In this document: piece by piece, positions 27,830 to 36,879 of the stretch
Numbering within the stretch: the stretch's first letter is position 1
How the letters are laid out: every line of letters starts with the position of its first letter
Assembly: GCA_963754335.1 (NCBI GenBank)
Contig: CAVWFQ010000005.1
Span: forward strand, 1-64,000
Direction: 5' to 3'
Origin: JBBSDP01 sp963754335
GTDB taxonomy: Bacteria > Planctomycetota > Phycisphaerae > Tepidisphaerales > Tepidisphaeraceae
Length of the DNA: 64,000 bases
Translations under genes and position numbers: made by a program
The notes under the pieces: generated by a model
Told to the model about the DNA's origin: nothing
The model's input: the letters and a program-made list of their open reading frames with translations, nothing else
Databases searched by the model: none

Positions 27830-28441
27830 ATGCGAGATCCGTTGTCAGCCGCCCGTCAGTTGTTGCTCTCCCGCCTGGAGTTTTCCGATGTCCTGCTAAA
27901 GTTGTCTCCGAAAGACCGGGCGACCGCGGCGCGTCGGGTCACGGTCCTGGAAACCGAAGGAGATCCGCGGCAGTCGGAACTCTGGCGTCGAATGGCCTGT
28001 ACACTGATGACACTTGCGCCCCACGCCGCGAAATTTATCGGCCGTGAAACCGCGCAGTTCTACCTTTCGGACGGCCGTTACCGGAAACAGGTCTTCGCGT
28101 TGGAAGATTTGCAGGATGGGAAGTTGACAGTTTACTGCCCTGACGTGCTGGAACAAGCAATTGAAGCCCGGTGTCTGGCTCGCCTCCCGCACGGCCAGGA
28201 AAATCTCTTTGCCCTCCCTCCTTCGGGCCAACCGCTCCACGTCGAGGTGCTCGACGGAGATTCGATCAATCCCGGACCGCACTTCAAGGACATGACCGGC
28301 TGGAACCGCAAAGCACTGCGCGTGATTTTGTCGATGACTCCATCGCCGGAACAGGTCGAAGCCACTGAATTGCTGTGTGCACTTGCGGCGGTCCAGTTTG
28401 TTTCGGTGCCGCCGCCGGTCAAAGGCGCGACTAAGACGTGA
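27830..28441 (+). CDS. Conserved hypothetical protein
   Basis: A 203-residue cytoplasmic-looking protein with no signal peptide or membrane segment. It starts after a strong GGAGGGG-type ribosome binding site. Helical N-terminus (QLLLSRLEFSDVLLKLSPKDRATAARRV) is followed by a mixed region with HAAKFIGRETAQFYLSDGRYRKQVFALEDLQDGKLTVY split by charged loops, and a C-terminal helix. No domain is recognised. It is divergent from the sensor kinase. Confidence 0.7.
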   Translation: MRDPLSAARQLLLSRLEFSDVLLKLSPKDRATAARRVTVLETEGDPRQSELWRRMACTLMTLAPHAAKFIGRETAQFYLSDGRYRKQVFALEDLQDGKLTVYCPDVLEQAIEARCLARLPHGQENLFALPPSGQPLHVEVLDGDSINPGPHFKDMTGWNRKALRVILSMTPSPEQVEATELLCALAAVQFVSVPPPVKGATKT

Positions 28442-28517
28442 GAGTGATAACCGCGATCTTGCTCATGGTAATAAGTTTCGTCAGCATCATTGTGGCGAAC
28501 ACGACCAGACTGCCCCT

Positions 28518-29108
28518 TCAAGAAATTCCGCGACCGTCCCTATCGGCGAATCGACCCTGGCTCGACTGGACGATCCGATCAATGACGCTTCGCGAGTAGC
28601 CGAGTCGGCGCGCTTCCATGAACCAGGATTCAGCTTCGCGATGATCTCCCGCGGTGCGCAGGAGTACCCCCATATTGAAAACTGGCAGCGGATTCTGCTG
28701 GTCGACCGCGATCGACTCCTGAAGATGGGCGCGGGCGGCGTCCATTTCGCCCAGTGCGATTTCGGCCGCTCCCAGATTATTGAGTGCGAGGGCCTCTGGA
28801 TCTCTGGAGTAGGTGCCCGAGCCGAGCCAGATCAACTTTTTAAGCCATGGTTGTCGCCGAATTCTCTCGAGAAAAATTTCCGAGTGCCTCTTCGACTCCT
28901 CATATTGCCTGGCTCTGAGAAGTCGGAGCCCGCGAAGCAGGTCTCGCCAGAAGAAGCCCAGGATGCGACCGGGAATCAGCAGGCAAATCACCAGAAGCGC
29001 GATTTGAATGGGCGAGAAGTGGAAGTGGAGGATGATACCAACGCATAAAACCGCGGCGCCGGCCGCCTCGCACAGATAGATCGCCTTGTATAATCCGGTG
29101 CGCACCAA
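28518..29108 (-). CDS. Membrane-anchored TPR protein
   Basis: A 196-residue protein with two N-terminal membrane segments (about 8-28 and 32-52) followed by TPR-like helices (about 60-180), including EALALNNLGAAEIALGEMDAARAHLQESI and VFNMGVLLRTAGDHREAESWFMEA. TPR repeats mediate protein contacts; the partner is unknown. The gene sits just downstream of tRNA-Ser on the same strand. Confidence 0.75.
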   Translation of the reverse strand: MVRTGLYKAIYLCEAAGAAVLCVGIILHFHFSPIQIALLVICLLIPGRILGFFWRDLLRGLRLLRARQYEESKRHSEIFLERIRRQPWLKKLIWLGSGTYSRDPEALALNNLGAAEIALGEMDAARAHLQESIAVDQQNPLPVFNMGVLLRTAGDHREAESWFMEARRLGYSRSVIDRIVQSSQGRFADRDGRGIS

Positions 29109-29125
29109 GGATTGTTTTCAAAAAG

Positions 29126-29212
29126 CGGAGGAGGCGAGATTCGAACTCGCGAGACCCTTGCGGGCCTGCCGGTTTTCAAGACCGGTGCATTCGACCACTC
29201 TGCCACTCCTCC
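29126..29212 (-). tRNA. tRNA-Ser (anticodon UGA)
   Basis: On the minus strand the 87-nt sequence folds as a class II tRNA with acceptor arms GGAGGAG/CTCCTCC, a D-arm beginning GGCAGAGTGGTCGAA and an anticodon arm CCGGT-CTTGAAA-ACCGG with anticodon TGA. A long variable arm and a T-arm GCGAG-TTCGAAT-CTCGC follow. The discriminator is G and CCA is not encoded. The anticodon and the long variable arm identify it as serine-accepting. A T-run lies just after the 3' end on the minus strand and may terminate it. Confidence 0.96.
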
Positions 29213-29251
29213 GGGAGTGCGGCGAGATTTTAGCGGGCAATTGCTGTGCTC

Positions 29252-30535
29252 TCAAGTTGCGGCGCCGGCCAGCGCCGCTTCGGCGGGCTGGGACTTGGCC
29301 GTGTCATCTCGGAAAAGCAGGAAGAAAATGAGCAGCACGATGGCCGCGGCGATGCAGGGGGCGATCCAGAATTTCTGCCAGTTGGCCATTAGTTCCGCCC
29401 CTTTTCCGGTGACGACTGCGTTGAAGAGCCGGCCGGAAAGGAAGGCGCCGACAAGCATCCCGAGCCCCTGAGTCACCAGCACCAGGAAGCCCTGCGCCTG
29501 TCCGCGTACTTCGGCGGGCGCTTTCTGATCGACGTAGATGAAACCGGTGACGAAGAAAAAGTCGTAGCAGATGCCATGCAGCAGAATTCCGCCGATCACC
29601 AATGCCTCAATGCCGGTCGGGGCGGCGATGGCAAAGAAGCCGTAGCGCAGCACCCACGCCAGCATCCCGGCCAGCAGCATGTATTTCACGCCAAGCCGGG
29701 CAAACAGCAGCGGCATGATCAACATGAAGAACACTTCCGAACCCTGTCCCAACGTCATAACCGCCGCCGGCGATTTGAAGCCGATATCCCCGACGAAGTG
29801 CGCTGCATATGCGTAGTAGGCCGCCAGCGGGATGCAGGTCAGGAAAGAGCCGATGATGAAAACTGCGAAAGAGGGTGATCTCATCAATTCGAGCGAATCC
29901 AATCCAAGGATCGCGCGGGCGTTGACGGGCTGACCCTTCGCCGGCGGCGGCGTGTGTGGCAAGATGAGACTGAAGAATCCCAGCGCGATGGCCGCCACCC
30001 CGGCGACGTAGAAAGACGTCTCGGTGGTATCGGCCTGGAGCACCTTGCTGACCACGATTCCCGCCGCGATCCATCCGAACGTTCCGAAGACCCGAATGAT
30101 CGGGAATTGCTTTCTCGCATCCGACAACTTCGAGAGGGCGATCGTATTTGTTACGCTCAGCGTCGGCATAAACGCGAGGACGTGAACCATCAGCCAACCG
30201 ATAAACAAGCCCGAATTCCCCTGCTTTCCCGCGGCGGCGGCTCCGAAGATCGACCCGCCGGCGATGAGTTGAAGCACGCATAGGACACGCTCGGATGGAA
30301 AAAAACGATCTGCGATGATGCCGAGAAAAAACGGAGAGACAATCGCGGCAATCGGCCCAACCATGTAGGCCAGGTAAATTTTATCCGTCATGTTGTGAGC
30401 GGCCATGTAATTGCCGCAGGTCACAAACCAGGAGCCCCAGACGAAGAACTCCAGGAACATCATCGCCGAGAGCATTCCCTGCACGCCGGCGGAATTGGGG
30501 TGAGGGAGTTCGGATTTGCCGTAATCGACCTGCAT
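29252..30535 (-). CDS. Nucleoside:H+ symporter-family MFS transporter (NupG/XapB-like)
   Basis: A 427-residue protein with 12 predicted membrane helices and features of the nucleoside:H+ symporter branch of MFS. These include MMFLEFFVWGSWFVTCGNYM at the N-terminus, YLAYMVGPIAAIVSPFFLGIIADRFF, FPIIRVFGTFGWIAAGI, and GFIYVDQKAPAEVRGQAQGF in the second half. It probably imports nucleosides or a related compound. The start at 30535 is chosen because GGAGG lies 6 bp upstream; the longer frame would read into a repeat region. Confidence 0.85.
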   Translation of the reverse strand: MQVDYGKSELPHPNSAGVQGMLSAMMFLEFFVWGSWFVTCGNYMAAHNMTDKIYLAYMVGPIAAIVSPFFLGIIADRFFPSERVLCVLQLIAGGSIFGAAAAGKQGNSGLFIGWLMVHVLAFMPTLSVTNTIALSKLSDARKQFPIIRVFGTFGWIAAGIVVSKVLQADTTETSFYVAGVAAIALGFFSLILPHTPPPAKGQPVNARAILGLDSLELMRSPSFAVFIIGSFLTCIPLAAYYAYAAHFVGDIGFKSPAAVMTLGQGSEVFFMLIMPLLFARLGVKYMLLAGMLAWVLRYGFFAIAAPTGIEALVIGGILLHGICYDFFFVTGFIYVDQKAPAEVRGQAQGFLVLVTQGLGMLVGAFLSGRLFNAVVTGKGAELMANWQKFWIAPCIAAAIVLLIFFLLFRDDTAKSQPAEAALAGAAT

Positions 30536-30645
30536 GATTGCCTCCGGGACGGGATGATCTGTTCTGCGCAAATAGTGCGAAGAATTTCCGGCGTTGCAAG
30601 TTTCGGTCGACCCAGTGCGTAGACGAAGCTTGAGCAAAGCTTTTC

Positions 30646-30795
30646 GTGGCACGGCTTTTCAAGCCGTGTCTTTTGATGCTCCTGCAAGTGTTTGTCTCGC
30701 TTGCTTCATCGACGGACTACGGACTCGACTACGCTCACCGCAGGCCGTCGATCGCCGTGGAGTACCACGGCCACGGGTTGGAGATCCGTGCCACG
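30646..30795. repeat. Hairpin repeat, family A copy 2
   Basis: CACGGCTT-ttc-AAGCCGTG forms a perfect hairpin at 30650-30668 and a decayed partner lies at the right end (ATCCGTGCCACGG). The interior (about 30705-30745) is the inverted match of the core of the element at 81-270, including GGACTCGACTACGCTCACCG. The copy is 150 bp, shorter than copy 1. It sits in the spacer upstream of the nucleoside symporter. Confidence 0.75.
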
Positions 30796-30817
30796 GTCGG
30801 AATTTCTTGAATTGCTG

Positions 30818-31087
30818 CTACACCACCTGAATGACCTGTATTTCTGAAATAGTCCGTGGATCGAAATCGATTCGCTGTTCGAATTTGCCCGAGAGACCGG
30901 CACGATCGAGCGCGATGATCCACCCTTCCTCGACGATCAATTCCTCGATGATCCGACCATCGGCGAGCGTCGCCCGACAGACGGCGGTGTACTTTCGCTT
31001 GGGCGCGCCGTGCTCAACGAGGAACTGTCTCCACTCGTCGGGAAGGACTTTGGCCAGGCGATTGCGGGCTGGGGTGCGGGAATGCAT
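30818..31087 (-). CDS. Small hypothetical protein
   Basis: An 89-residue soluble protein with a basic N-terminus (ARNRLAKVLPDEWRQFLVE) and a beta-rich second half (YTAVCRATLADGRIIEELIVEEGWIIALD). No known domain is recognised and no clear ribosome binding site is visible. It is flanked by repeats on both sides (30646-30795 and 31111-31287). Composition supports a real gene, at moderate confidence. Confidence 0.5.
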   Translation of the reverse strand: MHSRTPARNRLAKVLPDEWRQFLVEHGAPKRKYTAVCRATLADGRIIEELIVEEGWIIALDRAGLSGKFEQRIDFDPRTISEIQVIQVV

Positions 31088-31110
31088 AAGACGCAGACTT
31101 TCAAAATCCG

Positions 31111-31287
31111 CTTCACCTTCCTTATCGTTTAGCCGCTCCGCTTGCGGAGCGCGTCGGATACCACAGATTCGTCGGTTTCATCTGATTCATGCGCGGACCG
31201 TGTCGCGCGGTCGTCTGATCGCTACTCCCGCGGGATATCGCGCAATGCGCCCGGCAAGCGGCGGCGGCTAAACGATAAGGAAGTGAG
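31111..31287. repeat. Inverted-repeat element (family F)
   Basis: Perfect 20-bp arms CTTCCTTATCGTTTAGCCGC (31117-31136) and its complement (31264-31283) bound a 177-bp non-coding segment. Inside are further dyads, such as CGCTCCGCTTGCGGAGCG next to the left arm. The size and arms look MITE-like, but no transposase or target duplication could be confirmed by eye. The spacer holds nothing else recognisable. Confidence 0.75.
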
Positions 31288-31312
31288 ACGGATTGGATAA
31301 AGGTGTGGAACA

Positions 31313-32371
31313 TCAGATTATTTCGCACGTTTGCAAATCCGTGGCGCCATTCACCTCATCGGCGGCTTTCGGGTCGGGCCAGACGCCGGGACCGGAATCG
31401 GAATACCACTTGTCCAATACGTTCGTCCAGTCGCGAAGGCTGTGGACGTCGATGAACTCGCGCTTCACCTGGGCGCCCATCGGATGGAACCGGCCGTATT
31501 TGATCCCCATCTTCCGCATGCGCCGGCCGGCGAGCTGCTCGCCGTGAATCTGCATCGCGATCGCGAAATGTTCGGCCAGCGCTTCGCGCTGTTCGGACAT
31601 CGTCGGGGGATCCAGATCTCTTTGTCCATTCAACAATTGGACAGCGTCGCGGAAAATCCAGGGGTTGCCGATCGCACCGCGGGCGATCCAGGCGCCGTCA
31701 ACGCCGGTCTCACGAAGAATCCGAATCGCGTCCTCTGCCGTAAACACATCGCCACTGCCGAGAATCGTCTTGTGCGGATATTTCGCCTTGAGGCCTGCTA
31801 AAAACGACCAGCGGCTCGGCCCGACATATTTCTGCTCGACGGTGCGGCCATGCACGCAGACGGCCGCGAAATCGGCCTGCCAGACTGCTTCGAGAATCTG
31901 GAAAAATCGGTCCTCTGATTCGAGAGAGTCGTCAAAGCCGCGGCGAAGTTTGACGGTGAGCGGGACCTCGGCGGGAATCACATCGCGAACGGCGCGGATA
32001 ATCGACAGGGCGCGCTCGACATCTCCGAGCATGTGCCCGCCGCGCGCTTTGTTTTTGATCTTCTTCACCGGGCAGGCAAAGTTGAGGTCGATCACGTCGT
32101 AGTCGGCCTCGTGAAGAATGCGGGCGGCGGCCGCCATCGTTTCCGGATCGCTCCCGATGATCTGGCCGGCGACGGGATGATCTTCATCATTGATATCGAG
32201 CGAGCGACGCAGACCATGGCCGCCGGAAAGGAGGATCACATCGAGCAGCGCTTCGGTGACGGCATAGGGGCATCCGCGCCGGCGGGCGACCAGGCGCATC
32301 GCCCGGTCGCTATAACCGGCGAGGCCCGCCTGGCACAGGGGAAAATCGAATTGGAATGGGCCGATACGCAT
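31313..32371 (-). CDS. tRNA-dihydrouridine synthase (Dus family)
   Basis: A 352-residue FMN enzyme that reduces specific uridines in tRNA to dihydrouridine. Family features: PLCQAGLAGYSDRAMRLVARRRG at the N-terminus, DLNFACPVKK with the catalytic Cys, the K-L-R-R-G flavin-contact Lys motif, VHGRTVEQKYVGPSRW, and GSGDVFTAEDAIRIL followed by GAWIARGAIGNPW. The fold matches DusB-type enzymes; which subfamily applies is uncertain. It stands alone between repeats and the ABC exporter. Confidence 0.92.
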   Translation of the reverse strand: MRIGPFQFDFPLCQAGLAGYSDRAMRLVARRRGCPYAVTEALLDVILLSGGHGLRRSLDINDEDHPVAGQIIGSDPETMAAAARILHEADYDVIDLNFACPVKKIKNKARGGHMLGDVERALSIIRAVRDVIPAEVPLTVKLRRGFDDSLESEDRFFQILEAVWQADFAAVCVHGRTVEQKYVGPSRWSFLAGLKAKYPHKTILGSGDVFTAEDAIRILRETGVDGAWIARGAIGNPWIFRDAVQLLNGQRDLDPPTMSEQREALAEHFAIAMQIHGEQLAGRRMRKMGIKYGRFHPMGAQVKREFIDVHSLRDWTNVLDKWYSDSGPGVWPDPKAADEVNGATDLQTCEII

Positions 32372-32498
32372 GAGAGTGGGGAAAGGATGAAGTTTGAAGG
32401 ATGAAGGATGAACTGAAGAAACGGAGAATTTTGGTTGTTGTCATCGCTCATTTTTGACGCTTCATTGCTTCCTCCAGTTCATTCCGTCTCCCATATAC

Positions 32499-35159
32499 TC
32501 AGGCCGACGCACGTCCGGCTTGTAAAAGCGCGAGCGGCTCATCGCGTGCCACCAGCACCGCCGGACCGATTGTCGCCAGCAGCGCGATTGCCAGGACAAT
32601 CAGCGTGCCGATGCCGATCATCGTCCACGGCACGGACATTGGCGGATTGTAGCCGGTGATCGAGATGGAAAGTTTGTGGGCGTCGATGCTCATGATCGCG
32701 CCGGAAGCGAGGCCCAATCCGCATCCAACCAGTCCCAATAACAATCCCTCGGCGAGCACCATCCGCAGCAGCAGCGAGCGGGTGACGCCGATGCTGCGCA
32801 GAATGCCGAATTGCCAACGGCGCGAGCGGATGCTGGCCATGATCGTGTTGGCCACGCCGAGCGATGCCACGCCCATTGCCGCGAAGGCGACGGTGCTGAT
32901 GAGGAGGATAATCCTGCCGAACGTCGTGGTGATCTGATACTTCAATTCACGCACGTCGCCGGCGCGCATTCCCTGGAGCTTGAGTTCCTTTTGCACTTCT
33001 TTCAGCACGACTTCCTTGTCGAGCGCATAATCGAGATTGGCGGCGAACAGGTAATATCGCTCAACTCCGAAATCCCGCTTCGCATCTTCCAGGCTGCCGA
33101 AGATGCTGGCGGCGGTGCGCTGATCCATCTGGCGGCCCATGTCATAGATGCTGACGATCACGTCGAGCCCTGGCGACCAGACGACGCCGGCCACCGTGTA
33201 ATCGACCATTCCATGAATCGTTTTCAACGGCAACTTCCCGCCGACGTGAAGGCCGCGCAGCTCGCGAAACTCGTTGGTGATGATGACGTGCCGACCCTGC
33301 TTCAGCATGGCGGCCGCGTCGGTTGAGTTTCCTTCCTCGAATTCAAGCTCCATCAGTTTGAATGCCTGATCCGGATCGACGCCGAAGAACATCGTGGCGT
33401 CGGGCATGATCATCGCCTGCATGAGTCCGAAGAAGCCGGGCGGAAGGCCCGGGGAGGCCAGGGCAATCGGGGTCAACTCTCCGTGCCGGATCCCTTTGAG
33501 CTCGCCGAGTCTCGCGGAATCTTCCGGCTTCACCCCGCCAAAAGGCGTCGCGATAAAAATGTCCGGAAATTTGTCAGGCAGTCTCCACCCTTTGAGCGAA
33601 GTATGACCCTGCACCTGGAGCACCACGAGCGATGCGAGCCCGACCATCAGGGCCGTCGCGGTGCCGGCGGATCTCCAGATACTGCCGCTAAGTTGCTGGC
33701 GAAGCATTGAGAACCGGATGCCCATCAGCGCCGCGACGGCCGGTCCGGCGACCGTTTCGATGAGCCAGACAAACATTGGCGACATCAGGAAAAAGCCGAT
33801 CATCATCGACGGGAGCCCCAGGATGAAGTGCCCATAGAACTGCACGACGCGGGCGCCGTCGGCGGCATGAGGAATCGTCCACGAGGCGATCGTCGGGGAA
33901 ACCGGGCCGAAGAAAAGAAGCGGATCGATCAAGATGAGAAACAGACCGACGGCTGCGCAGACCGCCGGCAGCCGCGGCGACGGAGGCGTTGATTGCGCCG
34001 ACATCGCCTCCAGCGGGCTGACGCGCAAAGCGCTCCATGCGGGGAGAAGACTCGCCGCCAGCGCCGCAAGCAGTGAGCCTGCTGTGCCAAAAAGAATCCC
34101 GCCGGGGCTCATGACCACGCCGGCCGAGAACTGGTCCTTGAAGGTCCATCCCAGGATGTGAATCCAGAGCCATCCGAGCGGCACGCCAACCAGGATGCCA
34201 GTCAGCGCGAGAAGAATTCCTTCGACAACGACCAGCGCCGCGACCTGCGCGCGGCGTGCGCCAACGGCCCGGAGCATCGCCAGCGTTCGCTGCCGCTCGC
34301 TCACCCCCATGCTCAGGGCGGAGAAGACGATGAAGGTCGCGGCGACCATCGAGATCATCGTTCCCATGTAGCTGAGGAGGTGGACGACTTCGAACTCCGA
34401 ATCCATCTGCTTTTTTGCTTCTCCGACGGTGCCGATTTTCAGACCCGGAGCATCCAGGTTCAGGCGGTCGCGCCACAACGAAGCGAAGGTTTCGGGATTC
34501 ACGCCGCTTTTGAGTTGAACGAGGATCCGGGAAACCTGTCCTTCAAGTCCCGTCAGCCTCTGGAGCGTATGGAGGGGAACATAAACCGTCTGATGACGCT
34601 CGGCCAGGATCTGCGGCTTGTGAACGATACCGACGATTTTCAATTGCACGGGTTGATTGAGGCCGGGCATCTTGATCATGCCGCCGATATCAAGTTTGAG
34701 ATTTTGCGCAACGGCCTGATCGACCACGGCCACATCGCCGTCTGCGCCGTCGAACCAGCCACCGGCCGCCACTTGGAGATTGGCAACGAGCATGTCGTCG
34801 GGTCGCCGGATGCCGATCACCGAAGACATTTTTCCCGGTTCGTCTTCCCCACTGCTCTGATCGACCAGTCCATTCTGCGACTCGATCCGTCCGATGGCCC
34901 GCTGTACCTGCGGATCGGACTGCAATTCACCGACGAGTTTTTCCGGAACTCCGCCATGAGGATCGTTCTGACGCGTGATCGTCACATCGACCGCGCCCAG
35001 GTACTTGGTAAGAAAGTGATAAGCCGCCGCGGAGATCGACGCATAGCCGCTGGTAACGGCGACGACGAGACTCACGGACAAGGCGATCGCGGCGACCGTC
35101 AGACCCGCCCGCGCCTTTCGGGTGGTGAAGTTGGAAAATGCGAGCTTGGGAACGAACAT
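32499..35159 (-). CDS. ABC transporter permease with two FtsX domains (MacB/LolE-like)
   Basis: The 886-residue protein begins with a cytoplasmic end and TM1 (FTTRKARAGLTVAAIALSVSL), then a large periplasmic MacB_PCD-type domain (about 45-255). The first FtsX block (about 270-400) is followed by a second set of membrane helices and another periplasmic domain, with a second FtsX block at the C-terminus (about 755-880; FGILRSIGVTRSLLLRM). Such permeases export peptides, lipoproteins or toxins using mechanical transmission. It works with the ATPase encoded upstream (35387-36124). A long hairpin lies between the two genes. Confidence 0.88.
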   Translation of the reverse strand: MFVPKLAFSNFTTRKARAGLTVAAIALSVSLVVAVTSGYASISAAAYHFLTKYLGAVDVTITRQNDPHGGVPEKLVGELQSDPQVQRAIGRIESQNGLVDQSSGEDEPGKMSSVIGIRRPDDMLVANLQVAAGGWFDGADGDVAVVDQAVAQNLKLDIGGMIKMPGLNQPVQLKIVGIVHKPQILAERHQTVYVPLHTLQRLTGLEGQVSRILVQLKSGVNPETFASLWRDRLNLDAPGLKIGTVGEAKKQMDSEFEVVHLLSYMGTMISMVAATFIVFSALSMGVSERQRTLAMLRAVGARRAQVAALVVVEGILLALTGILVGVPLGWLWIHILGWTFKDQFSAGVVMSPGGILFGTAGSLLAALAASLLPAWSALRVSPLEAMSAQSTPPSPRLPAVCAAVGLFLILIDPLLFFGPVSPTIASWTIPHAADGARVVQFYGHFILGLPSMMIGFFLMSPMFVWLIETVAGPAVAALMGIRFSMLRQQLSGSIWRSAGTATALMVGLASLVVLQVQGHTSLKGWRLPDKFPDIFIATPFGGVKPEDSARLGELKGIRHGELTPIALASPGLPPGFFGLMQAMIMPDATMFFGVDPDQAFKLMELEFEEGNSTDAAAMLKQGRHVIITNEFRELRGLHVGGKLPLKTIHGMVDYTVAGVVWSPGLDVIVSIYDMGRQMDQRTAASIFGSLEDAKRDFGVERYYLFAANLDYALDKEVVLKEVQKELKLQGMRAGDVRELKYQITTTFGRIILLISTVAFAAMGVASLGVANTIMASIRSRRWQFGILRSIGVTRSLLLRMVLAEGLLLGLVGCGLGLASGAIMSIDAHKLSISITGYNPPMSVPWTMIGIGTLIVLAIALLATIGPAVLVARDEPLALLQAGRASA

Positions 35160-35386
35160 CTGATTGATTCGGTTCGAAATTCAAATTGCTGCGTCCGAAA
35201 AATGCGAACATCGAACACTCAATCCCGATCGAATCGAATATATCGGGAAACATCGAACGTCGACGGAGGAGGAAGTTTGATGAAGGGCTTTTACTTCTAA
35301 ATCCCCCTTCATTCTTCGATGTTTCCCGATATATTCGATTCGATCGGGATTGAGTGTTCGATGTTCGATGTTCGCATTTTCTTCAC
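35160..35386 (-). repeat. Long inverted repeat inside the ABC exporter operon (family G)
   Basis: Arms at 35201-35257 and 35314-35377 are almost perfect inverted copies; the right arm has one extra 7-bp CATCGAA unit. The loop is about 56 bp. The arms carry AT-rich CGAATATATCGGG, unlike the GC-rich genes around. Because the ATPase and permease genes are read leftward across it, the transcript would carry a hairpin with a stem of more than 50 bp between the two coding regions. No ORF is supported inside. Confidence 0.85.
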
Positions 35387-36124
35387 CTAGCGAAGCGCCT
35401 CCTGATACCGAACCGCCAGTTCCTGTCCTCCCTCGGAGGGCTCGATCGGAAATCGCCTGACCAAGCGGCCGTCCTTGATGACGGCGACCTCCTGCGCGAA
35501 GACGGCCACCGACGGCTCGTGCGTGACCATCACGATGGTCTTGTTGTGAACGAGGCACAGATCGCGGAGGAGTTCGCAGACGGACTTACTGTTGGCCGAA
35601 TCGAGATTTCCCGTCGGCTCATCGGCCAGGATCACCGCCGGGTTGCTGACCAGGGCCCTGCCGATCGCGACGCGCTGCTGTTCCCCGCCGCTCATCGCAT
35701 CGGGCCGGTGCGTTCGCCTTGATGTCAGGCCAAGGCTCTGGAGCAGTTCATCGACTTTGGTTTTTCCGACCGATCCATTGCGTCCCTCCAGCATCAGGGG
35801 GAGCGATATATTTTCCTCCGCCGTCAACGTCGGAATCAGATTGAAAGATTGGAAGACCAATCCGATATTACGACGACGAAAAAGGGTGAGATCGCGATCG
35901 TTCAATTCGCCCAGATTGGTCCCGTTGACCAGAATTCGACCCTGATCGGCGTGAGTCAGTCCCGCCATGAGATGCAGCAGAGTGCTTTTCCCCGATCCGC
36001 TGGCCCCCATCACGGCCAGAAATTGCCCTTGGCGCACTTCCAGGCTGACATCTGCCAGTGCCGAGACGGCGCGATCCCCCTGCCGGAATTGCTTGGCCAC
36101 ATTCTCAACAACCAGCGGCGCCAT
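35387..36124 (-). CDS. ABC transporter ATP-binding protein (MacB/LolD-like)
   Basis: A 245-residue ABC ATPase. Walker A is G-A-S-G-S-G-K-S-T (about 40-48), the Q-loop is FQSFNLIP, the signature is M-S-G-G-E-Q-Q-R-V-A-I-G-R, Walker B is AVILADEPTGNLD, and the switch His is in V-M-V-T-H-E. These match the LolCDE/MacB class that drives FtsX permeases. It is the first gene of the exporter operon; the permease follows after a 227-bp gap filled by a hairpin. Confidence 0.95.
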   Translation of the reverse strand: MAPLVVENVAKQFRQGDRAVSALADVSLEVRQGQFLAVMGASGSGKSTLLHLMAGLTHADQGRILVNGTNLGELNDRDLTLFRRRNIGLVFQSFNLIPTLTAEENISLPLMLEGRNGSVGKTKVDELLQSLGLTSRRTHRPDAMSGGEQQRVAIGRALVSNPAVILADEPTGNLDSANSKSVCELLRDLCLVHNKTIVMVTHEPSVAVFAQEVAVIKDGRLVRRFPIEPSEGGQELAVRYQEALR

Positions 36125-36252
36125 CGTCTCCTCAAACAGAGGATTGACTATAGCCGCGGTCGAAGGGGTTACAAGATTGCCGCTCGTCGCGTGTTGCAGC
36201 GTAACGGCGTCCCAGCGAACCCCCGGGGTGGGCCGAGTTGGCCGAGCCCGCC

Positions 36253-36744
36253 CTACGCACGACGGCGTGCGAGAAGGCCGAGGCCGCCGAGCGCGAACAA
36301 TCCGAGCGAAGCGGGTTCGGGGAGAAGTTGTCCGCGGATTTCGCCGCTTGGAAAAACGGAGTCGCGAATGTTGATATATCCGTTTCCGGCAAGCAGATCG
36401 TTTGCCTGCACGGCCATGATCGTGCCCGAGCCGCTGAAAGTGCCACTTAGAGTGCCGGGGTTGTCCAGCGTGAGGACCAGAATGGTCGGGCCGTTGGTGC
36501 CGACCGCGGCGTCGTTCAGCGTTACGGCGGTTGCGCCGGCCAGCAGATCGTTATAGGTGCCTGTTGTAATAGTGAAAGTCGTTCCGACGAGCGTTGCGTC
36601 GGCAGAACCATACGCAGGCGTGTTGTGCGGCGGAACCGACTGAAAAGGATCCAGATTGGCTTCCAACGCGGTGGCCCCCACGAACGCCGGAATGCAAAGA
36701 GGCAAAGACGCAGCTACTAACGCAAAATAATTCCGGATTGACAT
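36253..36744 (-). CDS. CHRD-domain PEP-CTERM protein
   Basis: A 163-residue secreted protein with signal peptide (about 1-25), a CHRD domain (about 25-140; ANLDPFQSVPPHNTPAYGSA and a later FPSGEIRGQL) and a C-terminal PEP-CTERM sorting signal (PEPASLGLFALGGLGLLARRR). PEP-CTERM tails target proteins to exosortase-dependent processing at the cell surface. Exosortase is not in the window. The CHRD function is unknown beyond extracellular association. Confidence 0.88.
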   Translation of the reverse strand: MSIRNYFALVAASLPLCIPAFVGATALEANLDPFQSVPPHNTPAYGSADATLVGTTFTITTGTYNDLLAGATAVTLNDAAVGTNGPTILVLTLDNPGTLSGTFSGSGTIMAVQANDLLAGNGYINIRDSVFPSGEIRGQLLPEPASLGLFALGGLGLLARRRA

Positions 36745-36879
36745 GAAAAACTCCCATCCGATGTAACCGTGCCCGAGCTGGTTTATCCCACGTATCGAAA
36801 ATATAATGTATCTTCAAATGTTTAGACGTCAAGCATTCGGTCCATATACTTTGAACGATGGATCTTCGGTGAATTCGTT

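Noticed and set aside
28377..29048. Plus-strand frame over the TPR gene
   Set aside because: Charged low-complexity translation opposite a convincing membrane-TPR gene.
29126..29212. tRNA-Ser as an integration site for a mobile island
   Set aside because: No integrase, no direct repeat of the tRNA end and no phage genes were seen nearby.
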